Source: an uncultured Eggerthellaceae bacterium (GTDB lineage: Bacteria > Actinomycetota > Coriobacteriia > Coriobacteriales > Eggerthellaceae). Taken from it: 64,000 nt of DNA. Positions 22,421-31,694 of this stretch are shown piece after piece. Below the pieces are notes generated by a model, which did no database searches, was not told where the DNA came from, and worked only from the letters and a program-made list of their open reading frames with translations. The translations under genes and the position numbers were made by a program. Each line of letters opens with the position of its first letter. Within the stretch, counting starts at the first letter, position 1. The DNA is taken from the NCBI GenBank assembly GCA_944320405.1, contig CALUHI010000016.1:24416-88415 (forward strand). Reading direction: 5' to 3'.

Positions 22421-24280
22421 ATGCCAAACGAACGGATCCCGCACGCAACCGAGGCGCTTTTCGAGCGGTACTTGAGGCTTGACGCAGAAGAGCTTGCTGC
22501 GGCTGCGGAGGCGGCCCAAGACGAGCTTGAGCGCTTGGAGGCGATCGCCGACAGCCCGCGCCGCGCAGGCGCGCGCGTCGATGCTGAGGCGCTGAACGCC
22601 GCCTTCATCGAAAACGGCGCGGCAGCGTTCGCCGAGGCCATCCAGCGCGCGCAGACCGCAAGCAGCGGCGATTACGGCGCTCTCGCGCTGCAAGGCGCGC
22701 TCTACGGCATTCCCGCCACGTTCGACCAGCTCCTTTCCCGTTGCCAGAAAGAGCCGCTTGAGAGGCTTCACGGCATCATCGAGGGCGTGGAGGTATGGAG
22801 GCGGCGATTCGGGGAGGTCGGGCAGGCGACGTTTCGGGCGGGGACGCTTGAGCTGGCGTCGCTCGTCGCCAACGCAGATGGTGCGATCGCGTCGGTCGAG
22901 GCAATGCTTCGCGCCGAGCGCGCGCGAAGGCTCTCCGCCGCAGACGGTGCGGCCGAGGGCAAATCCGAGCGAAACCGCGCGCGCCGCGCGAAAGAGCAGC
23001 TGGCCCTCATCCCCGAGGTCCGCGAAGAGTACGCCAACGCCGCCTTGACGGTCGCGTCGCATCCTTGGATCGCGGAGCGGATGGGCTACGGCGCAGAAAA
23101 CGCCGTGCCCGTGCTCGCGCGCAAGGGCGTTGTTCCCAAGGAATTCACGGCACGCGCGTACGAGCGCGCGCTTGCGCAGGCGGCCGAGCCTGAAGAGGTC
23201 GAGGCGCTGATGGAGGGAATGGCCGACATCGATGCTGGCGGCATCCAAGCAGATGAAAAGGAGGACGTGAAGGAAGTGCTGGTCGAACAGAGAAGCGAGG
23301 CTCCGGCAGCTATCCCAAGCCAGGTGGACGACGCACGAGAGACTGCCGCTAACGAGGCGAAGGATGAGACGGCGGCGAGGGACGCGTTGATCGGCACCGG
23401 CGCTTCACCGGCACCTGGAGCGGGAAGGTCTGCTGAGGACGGCGGGGCGAAGGACGGCGAGACGGTCGCCGCAGCTGAGCAAGAGCCTTTGAGGGCCGGA
23501 GAGCGCCGGTTCGCGCGGATGCGCTTTTCGGCTGACGCGGTCCACCCCTACGAGACCAAGCCCAACGACAAAGGGGAGGTCTTCTCCAAAGCGGTCGTAA
23601 ACCTGCCTGACGGGACCGCCATCGACGGGCGGTCCCTTGACGGGTACTCGGCCGACACGTTCTTGCGCGACTTCCACAAAGAGGCGCTTGCCATGGGCGA
23701 GCCGGTCGTGCTCGGTTGGCCTGCGGATCGGCCGGTGAGGCTGTTCGCGAAGGGAAAGCCGGCAGTGGAGGCCGACCCTTGGAAACTCGCAAGCGCGGTG
23801 AAGGCCGCGCGCGAAAACGCCGTCGCCCCGGCTGCTTCCGAGCGCGAGGCGCAGCGCGTGGCGGTGAAGGTGCCCGCTTCTTGGGCGGTTGGGACGTTTA
23901 CGACAAAACCCAACGCCGAAGGAAAGCGCTTTGACATGGTCCGCATCGCCATGCCGGCGGGCATGGAGGTGGCGGGGCAGGCGCTTGATGGGTTTACGTT
24001 CGCGACGTTTTTGCGCGACTTCCACAAGGAAGCGCTCGCGGATGGGCGCGATCTCGTCTTCCGGTTCGACGAGACCGAACCCGTCCGGCTCACCGACAAG
24101 GAGGGCACGGTCATCGAGGCGAACCCTTGGTCGCTCACGTGCGCCGTGAAGGCGGCGCGGGAGGGATTCGCCAAGGAGGCGGCAACCTCCGGCAAGAGCG
24201 CCGATGCGGCACGGGAGGTCGCACGCGCCATCGCCAAAGGAGACGCTGCGCCCGTCGCAGCCAAAAGCGTGAGCTTGTGA
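22421..24280 (+). CDS. Conserved hypothetical with two copies of an element-specific domain
   Basis: 619 aa, ATG after AAGGAGGAAGG. Residues 1-290 are Ala/Glu-rich helical with no recognised domain. The C-terminal part holds two similar domains of about 95 residues: VVNLPDGTAIDGRSLDGYSA with FLRDFHKEALAMGEPVVL (about 365-460), and VRIAMPAGMEVAGQALDGFT with FLRDFHKEALADGRDLVF (about 480-580). Both end in nPW.l..AVKAARE. The next gene carries a third, more distant copy. No established function is known to me. Placement between ArdA and the adhesin locus suggests a role in the transferred-strand or establishment phase. Confidence 0.7.
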   Translation: MPNERIPHATEALFERYLRLDAEELAAAAEAAQDELERLEAIADSPRRAGARVDAEALNAAFIENGAAAFAEAIQRAQTASSGDYGALALQGALYGIPATFDQLLSRCQKEPLERLHGIIEGVEVWRRRFGEVGQATFRAGTLELASLVANADGAIASVEAMLRAERARRLSAADGAAEGKSERNRARRAKEQLALIPEVREEYANAALTVASHPWIAERMGYGAENAVPVLARKGVVPKEFTARAYERALAQAAEPEEVEALMEGMADIDAGGIQADEKEDVKEVLVEQRSEAPAAIPSQVDDARETAANEAKDETAARDALIGTGASPAPGAGRSAEDGGAKDGETVAAAEQEPLRAGERRFARMRFSADAVHPYETKPNDKGEVFSKAVVNLPDGTAIDGRSLDGYSADTFLRDFHKEALAMGEPVVLGWPADRPVRLFAKGKPAVEADPWKLASAVKAARENAVAPAASEREAQRVAVKVPASWAVGTFTTKPNAEGKRFDMVRIAMPAGMEVAGQALDGFTFATFLRDFHKEALADGRDLVFRFDETEPVRLTDKEGTVIEANPWSLTCAVKAAREGFAKEAATSGKSADAAREVARAIAKGDAAPVAAKSVSL

Positions 24281-24299
24281 AGAGAGGAGGAATCCGGCA

Positions 24300-24791
24300 A
24301 TGGATGATCGCTTGAAACCGGGCGACGAGGCCAGGAAGAAGATCGAGTTCGTGAGCGTGCCGGCCGCTTCGGTCGCGCGCTTCTACGCGTTCGCCAACGA
24401 AGGGGGCATGGGCCCCATCGAAGAGCGGGCGAGCGTTTTGATCCCGACCGGCACGAAGCTCGATTCCGGGTTCAATCTTTCCGGCTTTTCGTTCTGGACG
24501 GCGCTTTTCGACGAGACCCGCGAGGACATCGCGCGCAAGCGCCCGTTCGTGAGGATCGGGTTTGCAGGAACGACAAAGACGCTCAGCCGTCCTGACGGGT
24601 CGAAGGTGCGCATCGCCAACGACGAGCTTTGCGAGCTGTTCAAAAAGCTCTTCAGTGACGATGCGCATGGCGCGCCTGGAAGGGCGAGGAACGGAAGCAA
24701 GAGAAGCCCTTCGCGCGGCGGCGGCCGGGGCGGAGGGCGGAAAGGAGGTGCGCAGGCAGGAGCGAGAAACAGCCGACAGGCGGCGCGATAA
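24300..24791 (+). CDS. Single-domain relative of the preceding protein with basic tail
   Basis: 163 aa. The core (ASVLIPTGTKLDSGFNLSGF, then SFWTALFDETREDIARKRPF, then FVRIGFAGTTKTLSRPDGS) follows the same strand-loop-helix order as the duplicated domain of the previous gene. The last 45 residues are a low-complexity basic tail (GGGRGGGRKGGAQAGARN) that could bind nucleic acid. GAGGAGG at 24284-24290 precedes ATG 24300. Role unknown. Confidence 0.65.
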   Translation: MDDRLKPGDEARKKIEFVSVPAASVARFYAFANEGGMGPIEERASVLIPTGTKLDSGFNLSGFSFWTALFDETREDIARKRPFVRIGFAGTTKTLSRPDGSKVRIANDELCELFKKLFSDDAHGAPGRARNGSKRSPSRGGGRGGGRKGGAQAGARNSRQAAR

Positions 24792-24820
24792 GCGCCATTG
24801 AGGATAGAGAGGATAAGAAC

Positions 24821-27800
24821 ATGCAAAGAATCAAAGAAAGGATGATCGCAAGCAAGGCGGCGCGCGTGCTGTTCGCCGCGCTGCTCGCCATCGGGCTTGT
24901 GCCCACGGCGACGCTGGCGCAGCCGCAGACGGCGGAGGCTGCCGGCACTTGCTACGTTCAAAAAGGCGATTGGATCTACTACTCCAACAACCGCACGAAC
25001 GATTTCAGCATCGACGGCGAGATCGGCTACTGCGTGGAGCCTGACAAGGTCGGCCCGTCGACCGGGACGTACTCCACCAGCGAGCTTCAGCCGTACAGCG
25101 GCGGCAACACCGTTGCGACCTGGCAGGTACTTTATTTCGGGTACGGCGGGCCTGGCTACCAGCAGGGCTTGGATTCAGGGCTGTGGCCTGCGACAGACAT
25201 TTTCGGTCGCCCCATGAGCAATGAGCTTCGCCAGGCCTGCACCCACATCATGCTCGCGGAAACCTACACCGGCTCGGCGGAGCAGGCGCTCGCCAAATGC
25301 GAGTTCTCGTTCACCAACTGGGCGAAGAAGAACATCCTGTACGGCGGATCGGGCAATCCCAACACGGAAACCGGGATCAGGAACCTCGCTAATTCGATGG
25401 GGCTCACCTCCGTTCAGGCGTTCCGCGACATCGGCTTCAACGCGTTCCAGGTCAACCCGAACAACGGCCGCCAGATCGTCGTGAGCTACACCTACAACCC
25501 CGGCGGTTACGTCGGCGTCGACAAGGACAGCTCGAACACCGATCTGACCGACGGCAACGCGCTTTACTCGCTCGCGGGAGCGCAGTACGGCGTATACGGC
25601 AGCTGGGACGATGCCAACAACCGCGCCAACGCGAAGGCGACGCTTACCACCGATGCCGAAGGCAGGGCGACAAGCGACCTGCTTCCGATGGGCACCTACT
25701 ACGTCCGCGAAACCAAGGCTTCTACCGGTTACGCCCTTGACGACACGATCTATTCCGTTTCCGTCACGTCCGGCCAAACGACGTGGGCCGGCACGGGCGG
25801 CAAGGTCTACGATGCGCCGCAGAACGACCCGACGGTTATGTGGGTCGGCAAGATCGACCTTGAGACGACTCAGAACATGCCGCAGGGTTCCGCATCGCTT
25901 GCCGGGGCCGAGTTCACGGTCCGCTACTACGATGGACAGTACGGCACCGTCGAAGCGGCAGAGGCGTCCGGTGCTCCCACCAGGACGTGGGTGGTGAAGA
26001 CCAACGAACAAGGTGGAGCCATCCTTGACGAGGCATTCCTGGTGTCAGGGGATGATTTTTATACAAATTCAAACGGCACACCCACCATTCCTCTTGGCAC
26101 GGTTCTCATTCAGGAAACGAAGGCTCCGGAGGGGTACCTGCTTCCCGATCCGGCGCCGGTCTACGTGCGCAACGTGACCACTGATGGAATTCTGGAATCC
26201 GTTGAGGTTTACAACGCGCCCACCCAGCCTGAAGAGGTCATGCGGGGCGGGGTCGTGATCCAGAAGACGGATGCGGAGACGGACGGCGATGCCCTTGGCT
26301 CCGCAACGCTTGAGGGTGCGGTGTTCCGCATCGTGAACGAGTCGGCCAACTCCGTCGTCATCGACGGCACAGAGGTCGCGCCTGGCGGCACCATCGTCGA
26401 CATCACCACCGACGAGGGTGGCTACGCCAATACGCGCACCGACCTTCTCCCCTACGGCGACTACTCGGCAACCGAGATCGTCGCACCTGACGGGTACCTG
26501 GGCACTGACGCGAAGGTGGAGTTCTCGATCACCGCTGACAAGCAGATCGTCGAGCTCTACGGAGACCAGGGTTTCCAGAACCAGGTGAAGCGCGGCGACC
26601 TTGAGTTCGGCAAGAAGGACGAGGCTTCCGGCACGTCCATGGCCAACATCCCGTTCAGAATCGCTTCCGAGACGACCGGCGAGAGCCACGTCATCGTGAC
26701 GGATGCGAACGGCCAGGCCTCCACGGCCGCGAGCTGGAACGCGCACAGCACCGACACCAACGGCAACGACGATGCCGTTGACGGCGAGTACGACAGCGAA
26801 AGCGGCATCTGGTTCGGCGTCGACGCCGGCGCTGCCGTCGACGATTCGCTCGGCGCGCTGCCTTACGACACCTATACGCTCGAAGAGCTGCCGTGCCTGG
26901 CGAACGCCGGCCGCGAGCTGATCGAGCAGACCGGCATCGTGATCTCCCGCAACAACGTGACGGTCGATCTCGGCACGCTTGACGACATCACGCCCGCGAT
27001 CTCCACGACCGCGACGGATGCGGCCGACGGCGACAAGACGGTGGCCATGGGCCAGAGCGCCAAGGTCATCGACCGCGTTTCCTACTCCGGCCTCGTTCCG
27101 GGAGACACCTACACGCTCAAGGGCTACATGGTGCTCACCGGCAGCGCCGAGCGCCTTGAGTTCGCAGGCGAGGCGGTTGAGGCGTCCGTCGAGTTCTCTC
27201 CTACCGCTCCTGCCGGCACCGTAGAGGTCGTCTTCGACCTTTCTGGCACGGTCGGCCTTCTGCCCAACGCCGAGGAGTTCAACGCCACGGTGTACGAAGA
27301 GCTTTACAAAGACGGCAGGCTGATGGCCGAGCACAAGGTGCTTGAGGACAGCGGCCAGACCGTGCGCTTCGTCTCCCCCACCCTCGGCACGGTCGCCGTT
27401 GACGGCATCGACGGCGACAAGGTGATCGCCACCGACACGGCTGCTAACATTTCCGACACTGTCAGCTACCGCAACCTTGAAGAGGGCGCGCAGTACAGGA
27501 TCGTCACCGCTGCGGTCGCCTACGATAAGGCGAGCGAAGTGACGGCCGACAACATTTCCGCCGCGCTCGGCACCTCCGAGGCGACGTTCACCGCACAGGA
27601 GGGCTTCGGCACTGTCGAGACCTCGGTTGCCTTCGATGCGACCGCCCTTGATGACGGCGCGAAGGTCGTCATCTTCGAATGGGTCTACGATGTCGCCGGC
27701 AACCTGGTTGCCGTGCATGCGGATGCTGAGGCAACCTCTCAGGCCGTCACCATCGAGCGTCCCGTGATCGGCACGACCGCGTCTGATGCGGCCGATGGCG

Positions 27801-30346
27801 ACCAGGAGCTGGTTGACGACGGCAGCCGCGAAGTCTCCATCATCGACATCGTGTCCTTCGACAACCTGATTCCGGGGCGCGAGTACTCCGTCACCGGCAT
27901 GCTGATGGACAAGACCACCGGCGATGCAGTGAAGGATGCCGAGGGCAATCCCGTCACTTCCACCGTTGCGTTCACGCCTGCGGTTTCCTCCGGCACGGTT
28001 GAGGTGCCCTTCACGTTCGATCCGTCAGCCATCCCGACCGGTGGCGAGGTCGTCGTGTTCGAGAACCTTTGCCTTGACGGCGTGGAAGTGGCCGTGCATG
28101 CCGACATCGACGATGCGGGCCAGACCGTCATCGTGACGCGCGCCGAGATCGGCACGACCGCGACTGACGCGGTTGACGGCGACAAATACCTCGTGACCGA
28201 TCCGGTCGCAACCATCAACGACAGCGTCCTCGTCCAGGGCGTCATCGCCGGCGAGGAGTACACCGCCATGGGCATCCTCATGGACGCCGAGACCGGCCTG
28301 CCCTTCATCCAGGGCGAGGCCAGCGAAGCCGACATCGAGGCTGTCAGCGCTTGGTGGTCCGAGGTCAAGGCGGCCCTTGGCATGGACGGCGAGAATCCCG
28401 CCATGCCCGCATCCATTGACGCGGCAGCCCTTGAGGCGCTGATGGCAGAGGACATCGCTTCGCGCGTGGTTTGCGGTGATTCGGCGTTCACGCTGAACGA
28501 CGACTGGGGTACGGTTGACGTGGCCTTCGGCCCGTTTGACGCAAGCCAGCTTGAATCGGGTGATCGTCTCGTGGTCTTCGAGGCCGTTGCCAACATGGAA
28601 GGCTCGCTCGTCGTCGCGGTGCATGCTGACATCGTCGACGAGGGCCAGACCGTGACCGTTACCGAACCTGGCATCGGAACGACCGCTGTTGACGGGCTTG
28701 ACGGCGACAAGAACGTAGTCGGCGATCCTGAGACGACCATCGTTGACACCGTCGAGTACTCCAACGTCATTCCTGGCCGCACCTACTCTTTGACCGGCAC
28801 GCTCATGGTCAAGAGCACGGGCGAGGCAGTGACGGATGCTGAGGACAACCCCGTGACCGCAACCGTCGAATTTGTGCCCGAGCATGAGAGCGGCACGGTG
28901 GACGTCAAGTTCGGCCCGTTCGACAGCTCGCAGCTGATCGGGGACGCCATCGTGGCGTTCGAGACGCTTTACGCTGACGGCGTCGAGCTTGCGATCCATG
29001 CCGACATTGAAGACGCCGATCAGACGGTTGAGGTGACGGCCCCTGCCATCGACACCGTTGCCGTTGACGGCGTTGACGGCGATAAGGAGGTCGTCGTTGA
29101 CCCCGAGGCGAAGATCGTTGACACGCTTTCCTACACCAACGTCGTTCCCGGCGAGTACACCGCGCACGCGATCCTGATGGACGCCGAGACCGGTCTTCCG
29201 ATGCTGTTCGGCGAGGGCGCGGCTGAGATCACCGAGGTCGAGCTTCGCGCGTTCTGGAACAACCTGGTCGAGCTGATCGACGTGCAGCGCGTCGAGCCGG
29301 CTGACGAGGGCACCGAAGAGGGCGCTGAAGGTTCCGAGGGTGCCGACGAGGGCTATGAGACCGTCCTTCCCGATGACAGCTCCATCGCGACGATCATCGA
29401 GCTTGCAAGCGAGCTTGAGGGTGCTGGCGAGGGCACCGAGAGCGACGAGTCCGGCGACGCTGCGGCGGATGATGGCGCTGAAGAGGGCGCTGAAGAGGAG
29501 GGCCAGGAGAGCGATCTTCCGGTCATCCCGACCGTTGCCGACTGGGACGGCGTGATCGACCTGCTTGAGAAGAACCCGGTCATCGCCGAGGCCATCGCGT
29601 TCGACATCGTCCAGTTCGATGCCGAGGCGGCTGCTGGCGAGGTCCAGGCGGACTTCGGCATCGATGCGAGCGGCCTTGCCGGCAAGCAGGCGGTCGTGTT
29701 CCAGGTGCTCACCCGCGCCGATTCCAACGGCACCGAATGGACGGTTGCCGCGCACGACGCCATCGACGACGCCGACCAGACGGTCGACATCGTGGCGAGC
29801 GAGATCGGCACCGAGGCCACCGACAAGACCGATGGCGACCATGAGGTAATGAACTCCGCCACGGCTGTGGTGGTTGACACCGTGACCTACACCAACCTGA
29901 TCCCCGGCAAGGAATACGAGCTGAAGGGCCAGCTGATGAACAAGGAGACGGGCAAGGTCCTGATCTCCAACGACAAGCCGGTCGAGGCTTCCGTGACGTT
30001 CGTCCCCAACACCCCCGACGGCACCGTTCAGCTTGAGTTCGCGTTCGACGCGACGGCCCTTGAGGGCGCTGAGCTGGTGGCGTTCGAGCATCTGTACAAG
30101 GACGGCATCGAGGTTGCAACCCATGCCGATATCAACGATGCGGCTCAGACCGTCAAGGTGACGGCTCCGCCCATCGGCGACAAATACGCCAAGGCGGGCG
30201 TCGATCTGATGCCGATCGTCGCTGGCGCCGCCGTTGCGGCGGTCGTCGGCGGCAGCCTGATCGCCTACGGCATTCGCCGCAAGGCCGTGGATGGCGCAGC
30301 TGAGGCTGCGGCTGTCGAGGCCGCAGAGGGCAAGGACGCCGAATAG
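24821..30346 (+). CDS. Giant surface adhesin: thioester domain, SpaA/Cna-like domains, seven VaFE repeats
   Basis: 1841 aa. The signal peptide is at residues 1-41 (AARVLFAALLAIGLVPTATL). A thioester-type adhesion domain follows, with C71 in IGYCVEPDK and Q138 in ELRQACTHIMLAE as the likely bond partners. SpaA/Cna-like beta domains with E-boxes come next (YYVRETKASTGYAL, LIQETKAPEGYLLP). VaFE/T-Q ester-bond repeats begin near residues 725, 855, 983, 1110, 1285, 1410 and 1662 (pattern IgT.A.Da.DGDk). Repeats four and six carry extra inserts, and the sixth has a very acidic Glu/Gly linker (about 1485-1560). The C-terminus has a hydrophobic helix and RRK tail, but the sorting motif is YAKAGVDL instead of LPxTG. 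It probably promotes mating-pair or host attachment. Confidence 0.9.
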   Translation: MQRIKERMIASKAARVLFAALLAIGLVPTATLAQPQTAEAAGTCYVQKGDWIYYSNNRTNDFSIDGEIGYCVEPDKVGPSTGTYSTSELQPYSGGNTVATWQVLYFGYGGPGYQQGLDSGLWPATDIFGRPMSNELRQACTHIMLAETYTGSAEQALAKCEFSFTNWAKKNILYGGSGNPNTETGIRNLANSMGLTSVQAFRDIGFNAFQVNPNNGRQIVVSYTYNPGGYVGVDKDSSNTDLTDGNALYSLAGAQYGVYGSWDDANNRANAKATLTTDAEGRATSDLLPMGTYYVRETKASTGYALDDTIYSVSVTSGQTTWAGTGGKVYDAPQNDPTVMWVGKIDLETTQNMPQGSASLAGAEFTVRYYDGQYGTVEAAEASGAPTRTWVVKTNEQGGAILDEAFLVSGDDFYTNSNGTPTIPLGTVLIQETKAPEGYLLPDPAPVYVRNVTTDGILESVEVYNAPTQPEEVMRGGVVIQKTDAETDGDALGSATLEGAVFRIVNESANSVVIDGTEVAPGGTIVDITTDEGGYANTRTDLLPYGDYSATEIVAPDGYLGTDAKVEFSITADKQIVELYGDQGFQNQVKRGDLEFGKKDEASGTSMANIPFRIASETTGESHVIVTDANGQASTAASWNAHSTDTNGNDDAVDGEYDSESGIWFGVDAGAAVDDSLGALPYDTYTLEELPCLANAGRELIEQTGIVISRNNVTVDLGTLDDITPAISTTATDAADGDKTVAMGQSAKVIDRVSYSGLVPGDTYTLKGYMVLTGSAERLEFAGEAVEASVEFSPTAPAGTVEVVFDLSGTVGLLPNAEEFNATVYEELYKDGRLMAEHKVLEDSGQTVRFVSPTLGTVAVDGIDGDKVIATDTAANISDTVSYRNLEEGAQYRIVTAAVAYDKASEVTADNISAALGTSEATFTAQEGFGTVETSVAFDATALDDGAKVVIFEWVYDVAGNLVAVHADAEATSQAVTIERPVIGTTASDAADGDQELVDDGSREVSIIDIVSFDNLIPGREYSVTGMLMDKTTGDAVKDAEGNPVTSTVAFTPAVSSGTVEVPFTFDPSAIPTGGEVVVFENLCLDGVEVAVHADIDDAGQTVIVTRAEIGTTATDAVDGDKYLVTDPVATINDSVLVQGVIAGEEYTAMGILMDAETGLPFIQGEASEADIEAVSAWWSEVKAALGMDGENPAMPASIDAAALEALMAEDIASRVVCGDSAFTLNDDWGTVDVAFGPFDASQLESGDRLVVFEAVANMEGSLVVAVHADIVDEGQTVTVTEPGIGTTAVDGLDGDKNVVGDPETTIVDTVEYSNVIPGRTYSLTGTLMVKSTGEAVTDAEDNPVTATVEFVPEHESGTVDVKFGPFDSSQLIGDAIVAFETLYADGVELAIHADIEDADQTVEVTAPAIDTVAVDGVDGDKEVVVDPEAKIVDTLSYTNVVPGEYTAHAILMDAETGLPMLFGEGAAEITEVELRAFWNNLVELIDVQRVEPADEGTEEGAEGSEGADEGYETVLPDDSSIATIIELASELEGAGEGTESDESGDAAADDGAEEGAEEEGQESDLPVIPTVADWDGVIDLLEKNPVIAEAIAFDIVQFDAEAAAGEVQADFGIDASGLAGKQAVVFQVLTRADSNGTEWTVAAHDAIDDADQTVDIVASEIGTEATDKTDGDHEVMNSATAVVVDTVTYTNLIPGKEYELKGQLMNKETGKVLISNDKPVEASVTFVPNTPDGTVQLEFAFDATALEGAELVAFEHLYKDGIEVATHADINDAAQTVKVTAPPIGDKYAKAGVDLMPIVAGAAVAAVVGGSLIAYGIRRKAVDGAAEAAAVEAAEGKDAE

Positions 30347-30381
30347 GCGCTCGGAGCCGAAAGGCTGAGGCATTGAAGCAA

Positions 30382-30410
30382 GGGGCTGGGCGGCAAAGCC
30401 GTCCAGCCCC
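30382..30410 (+). terminator. Strong hairpin after the adhesin gene (terminator or attenuator)
   Basis: A 13-bp stem from GGGGCTGGGCGGC to its complement GCCGTCCAGCCCC with an AAA loop, 36 bases after the adhesin stop. There is no U-tract, so it may slow or process the transcript instead of ending it. A second perfect hairpin CCAGCAGG/CCTGCTGG (30463-30481) sits just before the next gene. Confidence 0.6.
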
Positions 30411-30507
30411 CAAGGATGCGGATCGGGCGGTTCCGGCCGCTCGGTCCGAAGAGGGCGGGTTCCCAGCAGGGGGCCTGCTGGAAGAGAAGCATGGAAGGAG
30501 GATGGAT

Positions 30508-31206
30508 ATGGCGCAAGGAAAGAGAAAAGGCGCCGCGTCGGCTGACGTCGAGCCGAAGGCGGTCGAACGCGTGACCGTGGATGCCGGCGCTGAGGAGACG
30601 GCTGCTTCCGAGACCCAGGTGCCGAGCCCGGCGCTCAAGCGCGGGCGCATGGTTGCCGGATTTCTGGCGTGCGCGGCGGTTGCAGCGGTTGTGGGCGCGG
30701 GCATCGCGACGGCGGCGCTTTTGCCGTCGTCGCAAGCGGCCGACCAGCGCGCGGCTGCGCTCGAAGAGCAGCTTGCCGCAGCAGAGCAGGAGCATCCCGA
30801 AGATGCGGCCCAGGCGGCGTGCGCGCACGAGTGGCGCACGCTTGGGCTGTTCGAGGAAAAGGAAGCCGTCACCCACACCGAAGAGGTGCCTGAAATCACT
30901 GAAGTGATCGACGTGCCCCACACCATATGCAACACGTGTTACGCGATCGTCGACGGTGAAACCGAAGCGCACACCGCCGCGACCGGGCATGCCGGTTTCT
31001 CGACCGACGTGCCGATCGCGACGACGGTCGTGACGCAAGAGGCCTACACGGAAGAGGTCGTGGACGAGCCTGCCGAGCAGCGGTTTACGCCGGTGCTTGA
31101 GTGGTGTCCGATCTGCGGCGATGTGCAGGCGGTTCCCGAGACCGAAGCGGCGGCGGATGGCGGCGTTGAAGACGCCGGGGCCAACGCGGTCACCGAGGTT
31201 GGGTAG
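30508..31206 (+). CDS. Membrane-anchored zinc-binding surface protein
   Basis: 232 aa. ATG 30508 is chosen because AAGGAGG (30495-30501) lies six bases before it. A cytoplasmic N-terminus precedes one helix (MVAGFLACAAVAAVVGAGIA), a coiled segment (ADQRAAALEEQLAAAEQEH) and an exported region. That region has CAHEW, ICNTCYAIVDGETEAH...GHAGF and CPICGDV, a Cys/His pattern likely to bind metal. The same layout (H.W, then a ...ICNTC segment) recurs in the protein at 52577-53941. It lies inside the pilus/sortase region but has no sorting signal. Function unknown. Confidence 0.75.
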   Translation: MAQGKRKGAASADVEPKAVERVTVDAGAEETAASETQVPSPALKRGRMVAGFLACAAVAAVVGAGIATAALLPSSQAADQRAAALEEQLAAAEQEHPEDAAQAACAHEWRTLGLFEEKEAVTHTEEVPEITEVIDVPHTICNTCYAIVDGETEAHTAATGHAGFSTDVPIATTVVTQEAYTEEVVDEPAEQRFTPVLEWCPICGDVQAVPETEAAADGGVEDAGANAVTEVG

Positions 31207-31249
31207 TGCGTGCCATGAGCCACAAAACCGGACGGATGGACGGACGGAA

Positions 31250-31358
31250 GCGTTACCGCAAACGGTAACGCGGTATGGCGGTAGAGCGGTATAGAAGCGA
31301 ATACCGCACATGAGGCAGTGGATCGGGTTCCTCAAAACGCGATCCGAGCGACGAAAGG
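31250..31358 (+). promoter_or_regulatory. Inverted repeats and shared 45-bp leader motif upstream of the 106-aa gene
   Basis: GCGTTACCG/CGGTAACGC hairpin (31250-31271), GCGGTAT/ATACCGC inverted repeat (31286-31307) that embeds a TATAGA -10-like hexamer, then 31314-31358. This last segment is nearly identical (one mismatch) to the leader before the gene at 61290-61733. It contains an inner GGATCG/CGATCC inverted repeat and ends with GACGAAAGG, which serves as ribosome site. Confidence 0.6.
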
Positions 31359-31364
31359 AAGGTC

Positions 31365-31685
31365 ATGGAAGTCAAGATCATTCGCATCCAGGGTGAAAGC
31401 GACCTCGTGAATCCCATCGAGGTCATCCGGTTTTGCCAGGATGGAAAGGAGCCTTGCGTCCGGTTCCGCATCGGACCCATGCTTGACGACCCTTCGCGGT
31501 GGGCGCTCAACTTCGAGCGCCCCGCCACTCCACTGGATTCCGATTGGGTGGAGGGCTCATGGCATGCCGTGAGCACTTACCTCGAACATGACGCAAGCGA
31601 CTGCAAGGAGTACGCGGAATGGCTCGAAGAGCAAGTCTTGTTCATCGAGGTTGACGGCCAGATGGTCTGGTCCCCCCTGATCTAG
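31365..31685 (+). CDS. Hypothetical 106-aa protein
   Basis: Starts MEVKIIRIQGESDLVNPIEV and ends in MVWSPLI. The mixed alpha-beta composition, mildly acidic charge and lack of signal peptide or membrane segment suggest a small soluble protein. AAGGAAGG is the ribosome site. It lies between surface-protein genes but has its own regulatory leader shared with another part of the element, so it may be regulated with transfer functions rather than with the pili. Function unknown. Confidence 0.65.
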   Translation: MEVKIIRIQGESDLVNPIEVIRFCQDGKEPCVRFRIGPMLDDPSRWALNFERPATPLDSDWVEGSWHAVSTYLEHDASDCKEYAEWLEEQVLFIEVDGQMVWSPLI

Positions 31686-31694
31686 GCGCATGCG

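Noticed and set aside
20663..23248. 861-codon minus-strand frame opposite ardA and the 619-aa gene
   Set aside because: Shadow frame; the plus-strand genes have ribosome sites and recognisable domains.
28025..30373. 782-codon minus-strand frame opposite the VaFE adhesin
   Set aside because: Mirror frame of a repetitive GC-rich gene; the regular VaFE repeats are on the plus strand.
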